Of a DNA stretch of 64,000 bases, positions 16,077 through 25,033 are shown piece by piece; positions within the stretch are counted from its first letter, which is position 1; each line of letters opens with the position of its first letter. The notes under the pieces are model-generated. The model worked only from the letters and a program-made list of their open reading frames with translations, did no database searches and was not told the origin of the DNA. The stretch is from Pseudarcicella hirudinis (lineage in GTDB: Bacteria > Bacteroidota > Bacteroidia > Cytophagales > Spirosomataceae). The stretch is taken from assembly GCF_900115665.1 (NCBI RefSeq), contig NZ_FOXH01000013.1, positions 1 to 64,000 of the forward strand. The letters run 5' to 3'. Both the position numbers and the translations under genes were made by a program.

Positions 16077-18905
16077 GTGCCAAAAAACCCATCCATCAAG
16101 TCCGTTCTAATTATCGGTTCAGGTCCAATTATCATCGGTCAGGCTTGCGAGTTCGATTATTCCGGTTCGCAGGCAGCTCGTTCGCTTCGTGAAGAAGGTG
16201 TTGAAGTTATTTTGATTAACTCAAACCCGGCCACGATTATGACTGATCCTCTCAATGCTGATCATGTTTATTTAAGGCCGCTTGAAAAGAAATCAATCAT
16301 TGAAATTCTTGAGAAACATAAAATTGATGCTGTTTTACCAACCATGGGAGGTCAGACAGCATTAAATTTAGCAATCGATTGTGATGCTGCAGGAATTTGG
16401 GAGAAATATGATGTAAAAATCATCGGAGTAGATATCAAAGCGATTGAAACTACCGAAGATCGTGAGAAATTCAGATTAAAAATGATTGAATTGGGCGTTG
16501 GTGTATGTAAAGGTCGTACAGCCCGTTCATTTTTGGAAGGAAAAGAAATTGCTCAGGAAACAGGATTCCCGCTCGTAATCCGCCCTTCATTTACATTGGG
16601 AGGAACCGGAGGAGGTTTTGTTAACAAACCTGAAGATTTCGACAAAGCACTTACTGCTGGTTTGCATGCTTCACCGATTCATGAAGTATTGGTAGAGCAG
16701 TCGATCATGGGTTGGAAAGAATATGAGTTGGAATTACTTCGTGACAACCTTGGTAACGTAATCATCATTTGTTCGATTGAGAACTTTGATCCGATGGGAA
16801 TCCATACAGGAGACTCGATCACAGTTGCTCCGGCCATGACTTTGCCTGATACAATTTATCAGAAAATGCGTGACATGGCGATTAAAATGATGAACGGAAT
16901 TGGTCAGTTTGCAGGTGGATGTAATGTTCAGTTCTCATTAAATCCTGAGAATGACGAGATCATCGCTATTGAAATTAACCCGCGTGTATCACGTTCTTCT
17001 GCACTTGCTTCAAAAGCAACAGGTTACCCAATTGCCAAAATCGCAGCGAAAATGGCAATCGGTTATAACTTAGACGAATTGACAAATGCGATTACAGGAT
17101 CAACATCGGCATATTTTGAACCGGCATTGGATTATGTAATCGTGAAAATACCACGTTGGAACTTTGATAAATTCAAAGGTTCTGACAAGTCTTTAGGCTT
17201 ACAGATGAAATCTGTAGGAGAAGCCATGGGAATCGGGAGAAACTTCCAGGAAGCACTTCAAAAAGCCTGTCAGTCACTTGAAATCAAGCGCAATGGAATG
17301 GGAGCTGATGGAAAAGGATTGAAGGATCAGGATGCCATTATGAAGTCGCTTGCCAATCCGTCATGGAATCGTTTATTCCATATCTATGACGCATTTAAAA
17401 TGGGTATTTCTTTCAAAACCATTCAGCATGCTACGAAAATCGACAAATGGTTCCTTTACCAGGTAGAAGATTTGGTGCGTGTTGAAAACGAGATGGAGAA
17501 ATACAGCCTGGCTTCAATTCCCAAAGAATTACTGGAAGAAGCAAAGCATAAAGGATTTGCAGATCGCCAGATTGCTTATACCCTGAAATGTCTTGAGTCT
17601 GAAGTTTACGATAAAAGAAATAGCCTTGGTATTAAACGTGTTTATAAATGTGTAGATACCTGTGCCGCTGAATTTGAAGCGAAAACGCCATATTTCTACT
17701 CAACATTCTCACAGGGATCTTCTACCTTGGATAATGAGTCGGTAGCAACAGGCAAGAAAAAAGTAATTGTCCTGGGTTCAGGGCCAAACCGAATCGGACA
17801 AGGTATTGAGTTTGACTATTCCTGTGTACACGGAATTCTGGCTGCTAAAGAAGCGGGTTATGAGGCGATTATGATTAACTCAAACCCTGAGACAGTTTCA
17901 ACAGATTTTGATATTGCTGATAAACTATACTTCGAACCTGTTTTCTGGGAACATGTTTATGATATCATCCAGCATGAGAAGCCTGAAGGGGTAATCGTAC
18001 AGCTTGGTGGTCAGACTGCATTGAAATTGGCTGAAAAGCTGTCAAAATACGGAATTAAGATTATCGGAACTTCTTTCGAGGCACTTGATCTGGCAGAAGA
18101 CAGAGGTGCTTTCTCTACATTGCTGAAAGAAAATGAAATTCCTTATCCTAAATTCGGGGTTTGTGAAGACGCTGATAATGCGGTAGAATTAGGTCGTCAG
18201 CTAGGCTATCCTCTGTTGGTTCGTCCTTCTTATGTATTGGGAGGACAATCTATGAAAATCGTAATCAACGAAGAAGAATTAGAACAACATGTGGTTGATA
18301 TTTTGAGAGATATTCCCGGAAATAAGATTCTTCTGGATCATTTCCTTGAAAATGCAATCGAAGCTGAAGCGGATGCTATCTGTGACGGAGAAGATGTGTA
18401 TATCATCGGTATTATGGAGCACATTGAACCGGCAGGTATTCACTCAGGAGATTCTCACTCAGTACTTCCTACTTTTGATTTGTCGGAAAATGTCATCAGA
18501 CAAATTGAAGACCATACAAAAAAGATTGCCATTGCATTACGTACCAAAGGGCTAATAAACATTCAGTTTGCCGTAAAGGACGAAGTGGTTTATATCATCG
18601 AAGCCAACCCTCGTGCCTCAAGAACGGTTCCGTTTATCTGTAAGGCATACCAGGAACCTTATGTGAATTATGCTACCAAGGTAATGTTGGGAGACAAAAA
18701 AGTGAAAGATTTTAACTTCCAGCCAAAGAAAAATGGCTGGGCTATTAAAATCCCGGTATTCTCTTTCAACAAATTCCCGAATGTAAATATGGAATTAGGT
18801 CCTGAAATGAAGTCAACCGGTGAAGCAATTTACTTTATTGACAGCCTGAAGGATGAATTTTTCCGAAAAGTATATGGTGAAAGAAACCTGTATTTGTCAA
18901 GATAA
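16077..18905 (+). CDS. carB: Carbamoyl-phosphate synthase large subunit
   Basis: 942 residues. It makes carbamoyl phosphate from bicarbonate, ATP and ammonia delivered by CarA, for pyrimidine and arginine synthesis. Two homologous ATP-grasp halves are evident: the first begins LIIGSGPIIIGQACEFDYSG and has RPSFTLGGTGGGF, the second begins VIVLGSGPNRIGQGIEFDYS and has RPSYVLGGQSM. The protein ends at RKVYGERNLYLSR, about 130 residues earlier than E. coli CarB. The C-terminal MGS-like allosteric domain (UMP/ornithine/IMP response) is therefore absent, as in many Bacteroidota. The start is GTG. carA is not adjacent. A strong terminator follows. Confidence 0.96.
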   Translation: MPKNPSIKSVLIIGSGPIIIGQACEFDYSGSQAARSLREEGVEVILINSNPATIMTDPLNADHVYLRPLEKKSIIEILEKHKIDAVLPTMGGQTALNLAIDCDAAGIWEKYDVKIIGVDIKAIETTEDREKFRLKMIELGVGVCKGRTARSFLEGKEIAQETGFPLVIRPSFTLGGTGGGFVNKPEDFDKALTAGLHASPIHEVLVEQSIMGWKEYELELLRDNLGNVIIICSIENFDPMGIHTGDSITVAPAMTLPDTIYQKMRDMAIKMMNGIGQFAGGCNVQFSLNPENDEIIAIEINPRVSRSSALASKATGYPIAKIAAKMAIGYNLDELTNAITGSTSAYFEPALDYVIVKIPRWNFDKFKGSDKSLGLQMKSVGEAMGIGRNFQEALQKACQSLEIKRNGMGADGKGLKDQDAIMKSLANPSWNRLFHIYDAFKMGISFKTIQHATKIDKWFLYQVEDLVRVENEMEKYSLASIPKELLEEAKHKGFADRQIAYTLKCLESEVYDKRNSLGIKRVYKCVDTCAAEFEAKTPYFYSTFSQGSSTLDNESVATGKKKVIVLGSGPNRIGQGIEFDYSCVHGILAAKEAGYEAIMINSNPETVSTDFDIADKLYFEPVFWEHVYDIIQHEKPEGVIVQLGGQTALKLAEKLSKYGIKIIGTSFEALDLAEDRGAFSTLLKENEIPYPKFGVCEDADNAVELGRQLGYPLLVRPSYVLGGQSMKIVINEEELEQHVVDILRDIPGNKILLDHFLENAIEAEADAICDGEDVYIIGIMEHIEPAGIHSGDSHSVLPTFDLSENVIRQIEDHTKKIAIALRTKGLINIQFAVKDEVVYIIEANPRASRTVPFICKAYQEPYVNYATKVMLGDKKVKDFNFQPKKNGWAIKIPVFSFNKFPNVNMELGPEMKSTGEAIYFIDSLKDEFFRKVYGERNLYLSR

Positions 18906-18951
18906 ATACCTTTCAGACTTGTATGGAAGTAGTTTTTTTCCCTAAGATTAC

Positions 18952-18985
18952 AAAAAAAGCCAATCAGTTATGATTGGCTTTTTTT
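18952..18985 (+). terminator. Intrinsic terminator of carB
   Basis: 15-bp stem AAAAAAAGCCAATCA / TGATTGGCTTTTTTT with loop GTTA; also effective in reverse. Confidence 0.9.
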
Positions 18986-19022
18986 GTGCGATTTACTTCT
19001 TTGACCGTTGGTTTTGCGTCGC

Positions 19023-19095
19023 TTTCACCGCGGGCTGTGACACACAGCCCGCTTTATACCCTATTTAATGCTCTGTGTGCTAGAGAGCATGGGTT
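19023..19095. repeat. Dispersed intergenic repeat, copy 1
   Basis: 73 bp. It begins TTTCACCG, contains a perfect 10-bp hairpin (GCGGGCTGTG / CACAGCCCGC, 19030-19052) and then a second hairpin (ATGCTCT ... AGAGCAT, 19068-19090). The second half (CTATTTAA ... GCTCTGTGTGC.AGAGAGC ATGG.TT) recurs at 36656-36734. No ORF; the element lies between carB and a dioxygenase gene. Confidence 0.7.
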
Positions 19096-19209
19096 GAGGC
19101 AAATGAATTTGATGAAATTTTGCGATATATTTTTATTTTACAGGTTTTTATTGATATAAAAGTATCATATTTTGCTTAAATAAGTGTGGAGCTGAAAAAA
19201 AGAATATTC

Positions 19210-19217
19210 TACATTTG
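19210..19217 (+). promoter_or_regulatory. Candidate -7 element of the PhyH-family gene
   Basis: TACATTTG, exact TAnnTTTG, 28 bp before the chosen ATG. The -33 region is weak. Confidence 0.45.
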
Positions 19218-19245
19218 TTGTCATTATCTCAAACAACAAAATACT

Positions 19246-20106
19246 ATGAAACAAGTTCTTTCAGACGAGCAGGTGAAGGCATATCATCGCGATGGATATG
19301 TTATTGTCAGGAATTTTTTCTCAGCACAGGAAATCGGGAAACTCTATGAAGTTGCGATTGATGATGAGCAAATGCGAAAGAATGCCCTTGATCTTAATGA
19401 CAAATCAGGTTTCAAAACCAAACTTTCTTTATGGTTTACACCCGGAGATGATGTTTATGGACTGGCAACACGTTCTGAGCGAATGATCGGAGGGGCAGCT
19501 CAGTTACTGGATTCAGACTCGCCTGTTTGTCATTTTCATTCAAAATTAATGCAAAAAGAACCGAAAGTAGGAGGAGCCTGGGAATGGCATCAGGATTATG
19601 GCTACTGGTATAAAAACCAGTTTATGTTTCCCGATCAGATGCTTTCGGTTATGCTGGCATTAACCATTGCCAATCAGGAAAACGGATGTTTACAGGTCAT
19701 AAAAGGTTCTCATAAATTAGGCCGGGTAAATCACGGTTTTTCAGGAGAACAGGTAGGTGCGGATATGATTTTTGTGGAAAATGCCTTGAAAACAATGGAT
19801 TTGGTCTATGTGGAATTAAATGCAGGAGATGCTCTGTTTTTTCATGCCAATTTATTACATCGCTCAGCTCCCAATTTATCTGACTACGCCCGTTGGTCAT
19901 TGATTTCCTGTTATAATGCTCAAAGTAACCCTGCTTATAATGAAAAGACCTTTTCATACCTGACTCCCGTAGAAGTAGTCTCAGATTCCGCAATTCTGGA
20001 CGCAAAAGATTTGGTTGGCTTGAGTGAAAATACAGATTTACTGAAAAAAGAAGATGATCCAGCTCTGAAGGAAACAGGCTGGGAAGAGGAAGTTGAAACG
20101 AATTAA
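19246..20106 (+). CDS. Phytanoyl-CoA dioxygenase (PhyH) family Fe(II)/2-oxoglutarate oxygenase
   Basis: 286 residues. I chose the ATG at 19246 (MKQVLSDEQVKAYHRDGYV) because it matches the family N-terminus and sits just after a -7 element; an in-frame GTG at 19186 lies upstream of that element. The jelly-roll iron triad is visible: His115 and Asp117 in WEWHQDYGYW, and His205 in HANLLHRSAPN, followed by R for 2-oxoglutarate in SDYARWS. The segment NGCLQVIKGSHKLGR is also typical. The protein should hydroxylate a small organic substrate with oxygen and 2-oxoglutarate. The substrate cannot be read from the sequence, and no partner gene is adjacent. Confidence 0.88.
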   Translation: MKQVLSDEQVKAYHRDGYVIVRNFFSAQEIGKLYEVAIDDEQMRKNALDLNDKSGFKTKLSLWFTPGDDVYGLATRSERMIGGAAQLLDSDSPVCHFHSKLMQKEPKVGGAWEWHQDYGYWYKNQFMFPDQMLSVMLALTIANQENGCLQVIKGSHKLGRVNHGFSGEQVGADMIFVENALKTMDLVYVELNAGDALFFHANLLHRSAPNLSDYARWSLISCYNAQSNPAYNEKTFSYLTPVEVVSDSAILDAKDLVGLSENTDLLKKEDDPALKETGWEEEVETN

Positions 20107-20111
20107 GGGTA

Positions 20112-20633
20112 TTATTTACTTCTGACAATTACCTGTTTCCCTAGTTTCCTGAGTTTTTCGGAAACGATTCGGGCTTCTGATTCACTAAATGATCCGGCGC
20201 TGACGCTGATCAGAGATTTATTGCTGGACGGAAATGAAAAAGCTGTCATAAATCCGCTTTTCTTTAAATACCTCACTTCATTCTGCGCATTGGCTGCATC
20301 CCCGAAAGAACCGGTAATAACCAGAATATTGCCGGAACTTTTCGAAGTTGATTCCTTGTTTACAGTTCTCCGGGAAGAAGGTTCTTTTGTTTTTTCTTCT
20401 TTTATTTCAGTCTTTGCTTCTTTTTTGAAAGTTTCAGGGAGAGGAGCTGCCACAACCGGAGGAATTTCCAGAGTAGAGTCAATGGCATCTTCTGCAATGG
20501 CAATATCTTCCTTACTTGGTTTGAAAGGATTTCCCAGCAAATGAATAAATGCAATGGCTAAAAGGACGCCTAAAAGTAAAAAACCAAGTACAAATGAGAT
20601 AAATGAAACAGGCTTTTTTAGCGTATCTTTCAT
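20112..20633 (-). CDS. Membrane-anchored SPOR-domain protein
   Basis: 173 residues: a short cytoplasmic start, one membrane helix (about 10-33, SFVLGFLLLGVLLAIAFIHLL), a charged Lys/Glu-rich linker (about 65-100), and a C-terminal SPOR-like fold (ILVITGSFGDAANAQNEVRYLKK ... LISVSAGSFSESEARIVSEKL). SPOR domains bind denuded septal peptidoglycan, so a periplasmic or cell-division role is likely. It is convergent with the PhyH gene, with 5 bp between the stops and no terminator. Confidence 0.8.
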   Translation of the reverse strand: MKDTLKKPVSFISFVLGFLLLGVLLAIAFIHLLGNPFKPSKEDIAIAEDAIDSTLEIPPVVAAPLPETFKKEAKTEIKEEKTKEPSSRRTVNKESTSKSSGNILVITGSFGDAANAQNEVRYLKKSGFMTAFSFPSSNKSLISVSAGSFSESEARIVSEKLRKLGKQVIVRSK

Positions 20634-20869
20634 GCTTGCAAGTAGTTAAGAATATTCTTATGCTGTAAATTTAAAGAAATGAACCGATACAAAAAGCGTT
20701 TAAAGAATAACTTTTCAGGATATTTCTTTCAAAAATGAAAAAAGATCAATTACCTTAAAAATAAACCATTCATAAAATTCTTGTCCAATGAAAGAAACTA
20801 TTCCGTAATTTTGCCATTATTAATTCAGTAGATATTTTCGTTTTGACGACGTTTTAAATTAGCAATAAA

Positions 20870-21130
20870 ATGATAATCAAATTCTTAGGTATTGTTTTTT
20901 TAGTGTTCTTCCTGTTTCCCCGTTTGATAAAATGGCTGGTGAAAGGCTTTGTGGTATCTCAGATGAATAAAAGCCAGCAACAATTTTATGAACAACAACG
21001 TAACGCTCAGAGCTCTCAAAAAAGAGAAGGGCAGATTGATGTTGACTATGTTCCTCCCCGCAATAAAAATCCAAAATCAACTGATGATTTTCGGGGCGGA
21101 GAGTATATCGATTATGAGGAAGTAAAATAA
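20870..21130 (+). CDS. DUF4834-family small membrane protein
   Basis: 86 residues. One N-terminal membrane helix (IIKFLGIVFLVFFLFPRLIKWL) precedes a Gln/Lys-rich cytoplasmic part and the conserved end (EGQIDVDYVPP ... GGEYIDYEEVK). This matches a Bacteroidota-specific family of unknown function often found near envelope or metabolic genes. It stands alone, upstream of the metal-efflux promoter. Confidence 0.78.
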   Translation: MIIKFLGIVFLVFFLFPRLIKWLVKGFVVSQMNKSQQQFYEQQRNAQSSQKREGQIDVDYVPPRNKNPKSTDDFRGGEYIDYEEVK

Positions 21131-21222
21131 TCCCATCCTTTTCTTTCACCGTTAATAATAGCGATAATTGTCTTTTTTAAAGAATTAACTTCTGGTAAAA
21201 TCTGAAATAACATAGGTGATAA

Positions 21223-21254
21223 TTGCCCTAATCTCAAATTAAACATTATTTTTG
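21223..21254 (+). promoter_or_regulatory. Probable promoter of the metal-efflux operon
   Basis: TTG at 21223-21225 and TATTTTTG at 21247-21254 (exact TAnnTTTG, 21-bp spacer). It is located about 70 bp before the first gene of the operon. No metal-regulator site is recognised. Confidence 0.5.
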
Positions 21255-21325
21255 TAGAAAGATAACATTTTAGTTTTAGGGAAGGGTCTTTAAATATTAC
21301 TAAATTTCGATTGGTTTATTAGATT

Positions 21326-21709
21326 TTGAAAAGAAAAACTCCATATAGTTTGATGTTTTGGCTGGGTGTTTGTTTCGCTATGCTAACAATCCCGCAAGAT
21401 AGTTCCGGCAAAAATGGAAATAGTAAAAAAACAAGAATCTTTAGTGATTTGTCCATAAGGATGGCTCCTCAAAAGAATGCTAAAAGTTATATTTCTCTTG
21501 ATTTGTCCAGCCCATTCAGTGATGAATCAGGCAGTCAGCAAAATACCACCCGTGAAACTTCCAGCGAAGATGATTTCGAAATGAATGAAGAGAACTTTAT
21601 GTTGTCTAAGGTCATTTGGGGCAATGCTGAGAGCGTTTTAAATAGTCTTTACAAAGAATCGCATTATAATACCGTCATTTCTCTCTTTACTCCCCCTCCA
21701 CAGGTTTAA
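21326..21709 (+). CDS. Small exported protein heading the metal-efflux operon, function unknown
   Basis: 127 residues from a TTG start; an ATG at 21353 (MFWLGVCFAML) is an alternative. A hydrophobic N-terminus resembling a signal peptide is followed by a low-complexity Ser/Asn/Glu-rich body (SSPFSDESGSQQNTTRETSSEDDFEMNEENFM). It contains no Cys- or His-rich metal site. Position between the operon promoter and the RND pump suggests an accessory periplasmic role; there is no direct support. It is not a recognised family. Confidence 0.5.
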   Translation: MKRKTPYSLMFWLGVCFAMLTIPQDSSGKNGNSKKTRIFSDLSIRMAPQKNAKSYISLDLSSPFSDESGSQQNTTRETSSEDDFEMNEENFMLSKVIWGNAESVLNSLYKESHYNTVISLFTPPPQV

Positions 21710-21874
21710 ATACTTCAAGGTCCGGCTTTTGATTTCCATTTTGCTTCAGCATGAATGGGATCATACTCTTTTGGCTTTTTCCAGACTTTTTTGATTTATT
21801 CTTTATTAAACTAATTCGACAGCGCGTTTAAAAATGGGTTTCCCCATTTTTTGAAGCAGTGTTGTGGCAAATCC

Positions 21875-24800
21875 ATGATTGACAAACTGATTGCAGCCTG
21901 CGTCAGAAGCCCCTGGACTGTGGGGATTATGATGCTTATTTTAATGATTACCGGAGGGTATTCCCTGAAAACCCTTCCTATTGACGCCGTACCTGATGTA
22001 ACCAATAATCAGGTGGACGTAATTACAAACTCTCCGAATTTATCTTCTCTTGAGATCGAAATGTTCCTGACCACCCCGATTGAAATGGTCATGGCAAACA
22101 TTCCGGGTTTAGTGGAAACAAGGTCTTCTTCCAAATTTGGTTCGTCGGTTGTTAAACTGATTTTTACTGATGAAACTGATATTTACTGGGCAAGGCAGCA
22201 GGTTTTTGAACGCCTTCAGCAGGTACAGGCAGATATACCTGAAGGTGCCGGGACACCCACTTTAGGGCCGGTATCCACAGGTCTTGGCGAGATTTATCAG
22301 TATGTAATCCGCCCTAAAGACCTGAATAACAGCAAATATACTTTAACCGAAATCCGTACTATTCAGGAATGGGTTGTCAGAAAGAAATTATTGGGACTTC
22401 CGGGAGTAGCAGATGTGAGTGGCTACGGAGGATATGCCAAAGAGTATCAGGCAAAACTGAGAACTGAAAGGATGAAAGCCCTGGGAGTAACAGTTGATGA
22501 GATTTATGAGGCTTTGAGCCAGGGAAATGGAAATACCGGAGGGGCATATATAGAAAAAGATAATAAGGCCTATACAATCCGTGGAATCGGTTTGGCGAAA
22601 GGACTTGATGACATAGCAAATACCGTTATTAAAAAGAATGGTTCTGCACCTGTTTTGGTAAAAGATGTGGCTGAGGTAGAATTCGGGCATGCTTTGCGTT
22701 TTGGAGCCCTCACAATGAACGGCTCAGGTGAAGTAGTCGGAGGTTCTATTCTGATGATGAAAGGAGCAAACGGGAATGAAGTAATAACGGCTCTTAAAGC
22801 AAGATTTGTGGAAATTCAGAAGGAATTACCGCCTGATTTGGTTATTGAGCCTTTTCTGGACAGATCTGAACTGGTAAACAGTGCCATTGCTACCGTAGCC
22901 AAAAACCTTGTGGAAGGAGCGTTGATTGTGATGATTGTAATTCTGGTTTTTCTGGGGAACTGGAGAGCAAGTTTACTCGCAGCTTCTGTGATTCCTTTGT
23001 CGATGCTTTTTGCCTTCATCTGGATGAAATTGTTTAATGTGGTTGGAAATGTAATGAGTCTCGGAGCTATAGATTTTGGCTTATTGGTTGACCCCGCCAT
23101 TATTGTAGTAGAATCAGCCGTGTTATTTTTAGCACTGGCTATGGCGAAAAGAAAAGAGTTTACCGGCAAAACATTGAATTATGCTGAAAGACAGGATGTC
23201 ATTATCAATGCTTCTTCTGAGGTTAAAAAATCGGTAGTCTTCGGGGGATTAATTATCCTGATTGTATATGTGCCTATCCTTACTTTGCAGGGAGTGGAAG
23301 GAAAGTTATTCTCCCCAATGGCCAAAACGGTAAGTTTTGCCATTATCGGAGCATTGCTCCTGGCTGTTACTTATGTGCCTATGATGAGCGCACTGATTCT
23401 TCGACCGCCGAAATCTCTTCACGATCATGGTTTTTCTGAAAAAATAATTCAGTTTTTCCTGAGAGGACTGAAGCCTGTTGTCCGCCTTGGACTTAAGTTT
23501 AAAATAGGCGTTATCGTTTTTGCCATCCTGGTTCTATGTGCAGGAATCCTCGGTTTTAAAAAAATCGGAGGGGAATTTATGCCAAAAATTCAGGAAGGAG
23601 ATATGGTAATTGATATGGATTTACCGATAGGAACTCCTTTGACTGAGTCGATCAGACAGAGCCGGATTTTTCAGGAAGGATTATTGAAAACTTTTCCGGA
23701 CGAAATAGACCGTGCGGTTTCCAAGCTTGGAACTTCCGAAGTAAAAGTAGATCCGCTTCCTCTGGAATCTCAGGAAATTTATGTGTCATTCCGGGACAAA
23801 AAACTTTGGAAAAAGGCCAAAAATCAGGAAGAGCTTTCCATTTTGGTTAATGATTACATGAAACAGTTTCCGGGACCTATTTATGCTATTTCCCAACCAA
23901 TTGAAAGCCGCGTAAATGATATGATCAGCGGAGCGAGAACAGACGTAGTGGTTCAGCTTTACGGATCTGATCTCGATACCCTCGTTTCAAGAAGTAAGCA
24001 GATTATTCAGCTTGTACGGAAAATTCCGGGAGCAGTAGATGTAAAGGGTAGCAAGGTATTCGGACTTCCGCAGTTGAATATCAGCTATGACAGACAACGT
24101 ATGGCTTTGTATGGTATCAAAGTTCAGCAGGTGAACAGAGCGATTCAAATGGCTTACGGAGGCGCTACGGCCGGAGTGGTTTATGAAAAAGACAAAAGGT
24201 TTGACGTCACTTTGCGGCTGGTGGGAGAGGATCGTGCAAATGTGGAAAATATTGAAAATCTGCTGATTAACGATAAAGATAATAACCCTATTCCTTTACA
24301 CGAAATTGCAGATATTTCCGAGGATATTGGCCCTTCCGAAATCAACCATGAAAATTTAAAAAGAGTGGTAAATCTTGGTTTTAACGTCAGAGAACGGGAT
24401 TTGGAATCTGTCGTAAATGATGTAATCAAAGCGGTTGATGCACAGATTTCTCTTCCGAAAGGCTACGAAATTAATTATGGCGGAGAATTTGAAAATTTTA
24501 GCCGTGCGAAAGCCAGACTCTCAATTGTAGTACCGATTGCCTTAATTATCATTTTTGGATTGCTGTATCTGACTTTCAGAAATTTCAGGGATAGTTTACT
24601 GATTTATGCTGTAGTGCCTTTGTCTGCTGTAGGAGGTGTTTTTTCTCTTCTTCTGCGTGACATGAATTTTAGTATTTCTGCCGGAGTCGGTTTTATCGCT
24701 TTATTCGGGGTAGCCGTTCTGAACGGGATTTTATTGGTAGGGCATTTTAATGAACTGGGCAAACAGGGAATTGAAGATCCGGGAGAACGGGTATTGAAAG

Positions 24801-25033
24801 GCCTGGAAGAACGTCTTCGCCCTGTAATAATGACTTCTTTTGTGGCTGCTTTGGGCTTTATGCCTATGGCGCTTTCAACGAGTGTTGGTGCGGAAGTTCA
24901 GAAGCCTTTGGCAACGGTAGTAATCGGAGGGTTGCTTACGGCTACCATATTGACTCTCATTGTGCTGCCTGTGTTGTACGCAATGTTTGCCGGTAAAAAA
25001 GTTCAACCAGAAATTATTGAAGAAACGGTATGA
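21875..25033 (+). CDS. czcA: Heavy-metal RND efflux pump, inner-membrane subunit (CzcA/CusA type)
   Basis: 1052 residues from the ATG at 21875 (MIDKLIAACVRSPW); a TTG at 21851 would add eight residues without family support. It has the RND architecture: twelve membrane helices and two large periplasmic loops. The start (GGYSLKTLPIDAVPDVTNNQVDV) and MVMANIPGLVETRSSS are diagnostic of the HME group. The TM4 motif reads DFGLLVDPAIIVVES, with Asp400, Asp406 and Glu413 aligned with the proton-relay acids of CzcA, which points to divalent Zn/Co/Ni/Cd rather than Cu(I). The usual DG and VEN are DP and VES here. It exports ions from the periplasm or cytoplasm together with the next two gene products. 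Confidence 0.93.
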   Translation: MIDKLIAACVRSPWTVGIMMLILMITGGYSLKTLPIDAVPDVTNNQVDVITNSPNLSSLEIEMFLTTPIEMVMANIPGLVETRSSSKFGSSVVKLIFTDETDIYWARQQVFERLQQVQADIPEGAGTPTLGPVSTGLGEIYQYVIRPKDLNNSKYTLTEIRTIQEWVVRKKLLGLPGVADVSGYGGYAKEYQAKLRTERMKALGVTVDEIYEALSQGNGNTGGAYIEKDNKAYTIRGIGLAKGLDDIANTVIKKNGSAPVLVKDVAEVEFGHALRFGALTMNGSGEVVGGSILMMKGANGNEVITALKARFVEIQKELPPDLVIEPFLDRSELVNSAIATVAKNLVEGALIVMIVILVFLGNWRASLLAASVIPLSMLFAFIWMKLFNVVGNVMSLGAIDFGLLVDPAIIVVESAVLFLALAMAKRKEFTGKTLNYAERQDVIINASSEVKKSVVFGGLIILIVYVPILTLQGVEGKLFSPMAKTVSFAIIGALLLAVTYVPMMSALILRPPKSLHDHGFSEKIIQFFLRGLKPVVRLGLKFKIGVIVFAILVLCAGILGFKKIGGEFMPKIQEGDMVIDMDLPIGTPLTESIRQSRIFQEGLLKTFPDEIDRAVSKLGTSEVKVDPLPLESQEIYVSFRDKKLWKKAKNQEELSILVNDYMKQFPGPIYAISQPIESRVNDMISGARTDVVVQLYGSDLDTLVSRSKQIIQLVRKIPGAVDVKGSKVFGLPQLNISYDRQRMALYGIKVQQVNRAIQMAYGGATAGVVYEKDKRFDVTLRLVGEDRANVENIENLLINDKDNNPIPLHEIADISEDIGPSEINHENLKRVVNLGFNVRERDLESVVNDVIKAVDAQISLPKGYEINYGGEFENFSRAKARLSIVVPIALIIIFGLLYLTFRNFRDSLLIYAVVPLSAVGGVFSLLLRDMNFSISAGVGFIALFGVAVLNGILLVGHFNELGKQGIEDPGERVLKGLEERLRPVIMTSFVAALGFMPMALSTSVGAEVQKPLATVVIGGLLTATILTLIVLPVLYAMFAGKKVQPEIIEETV

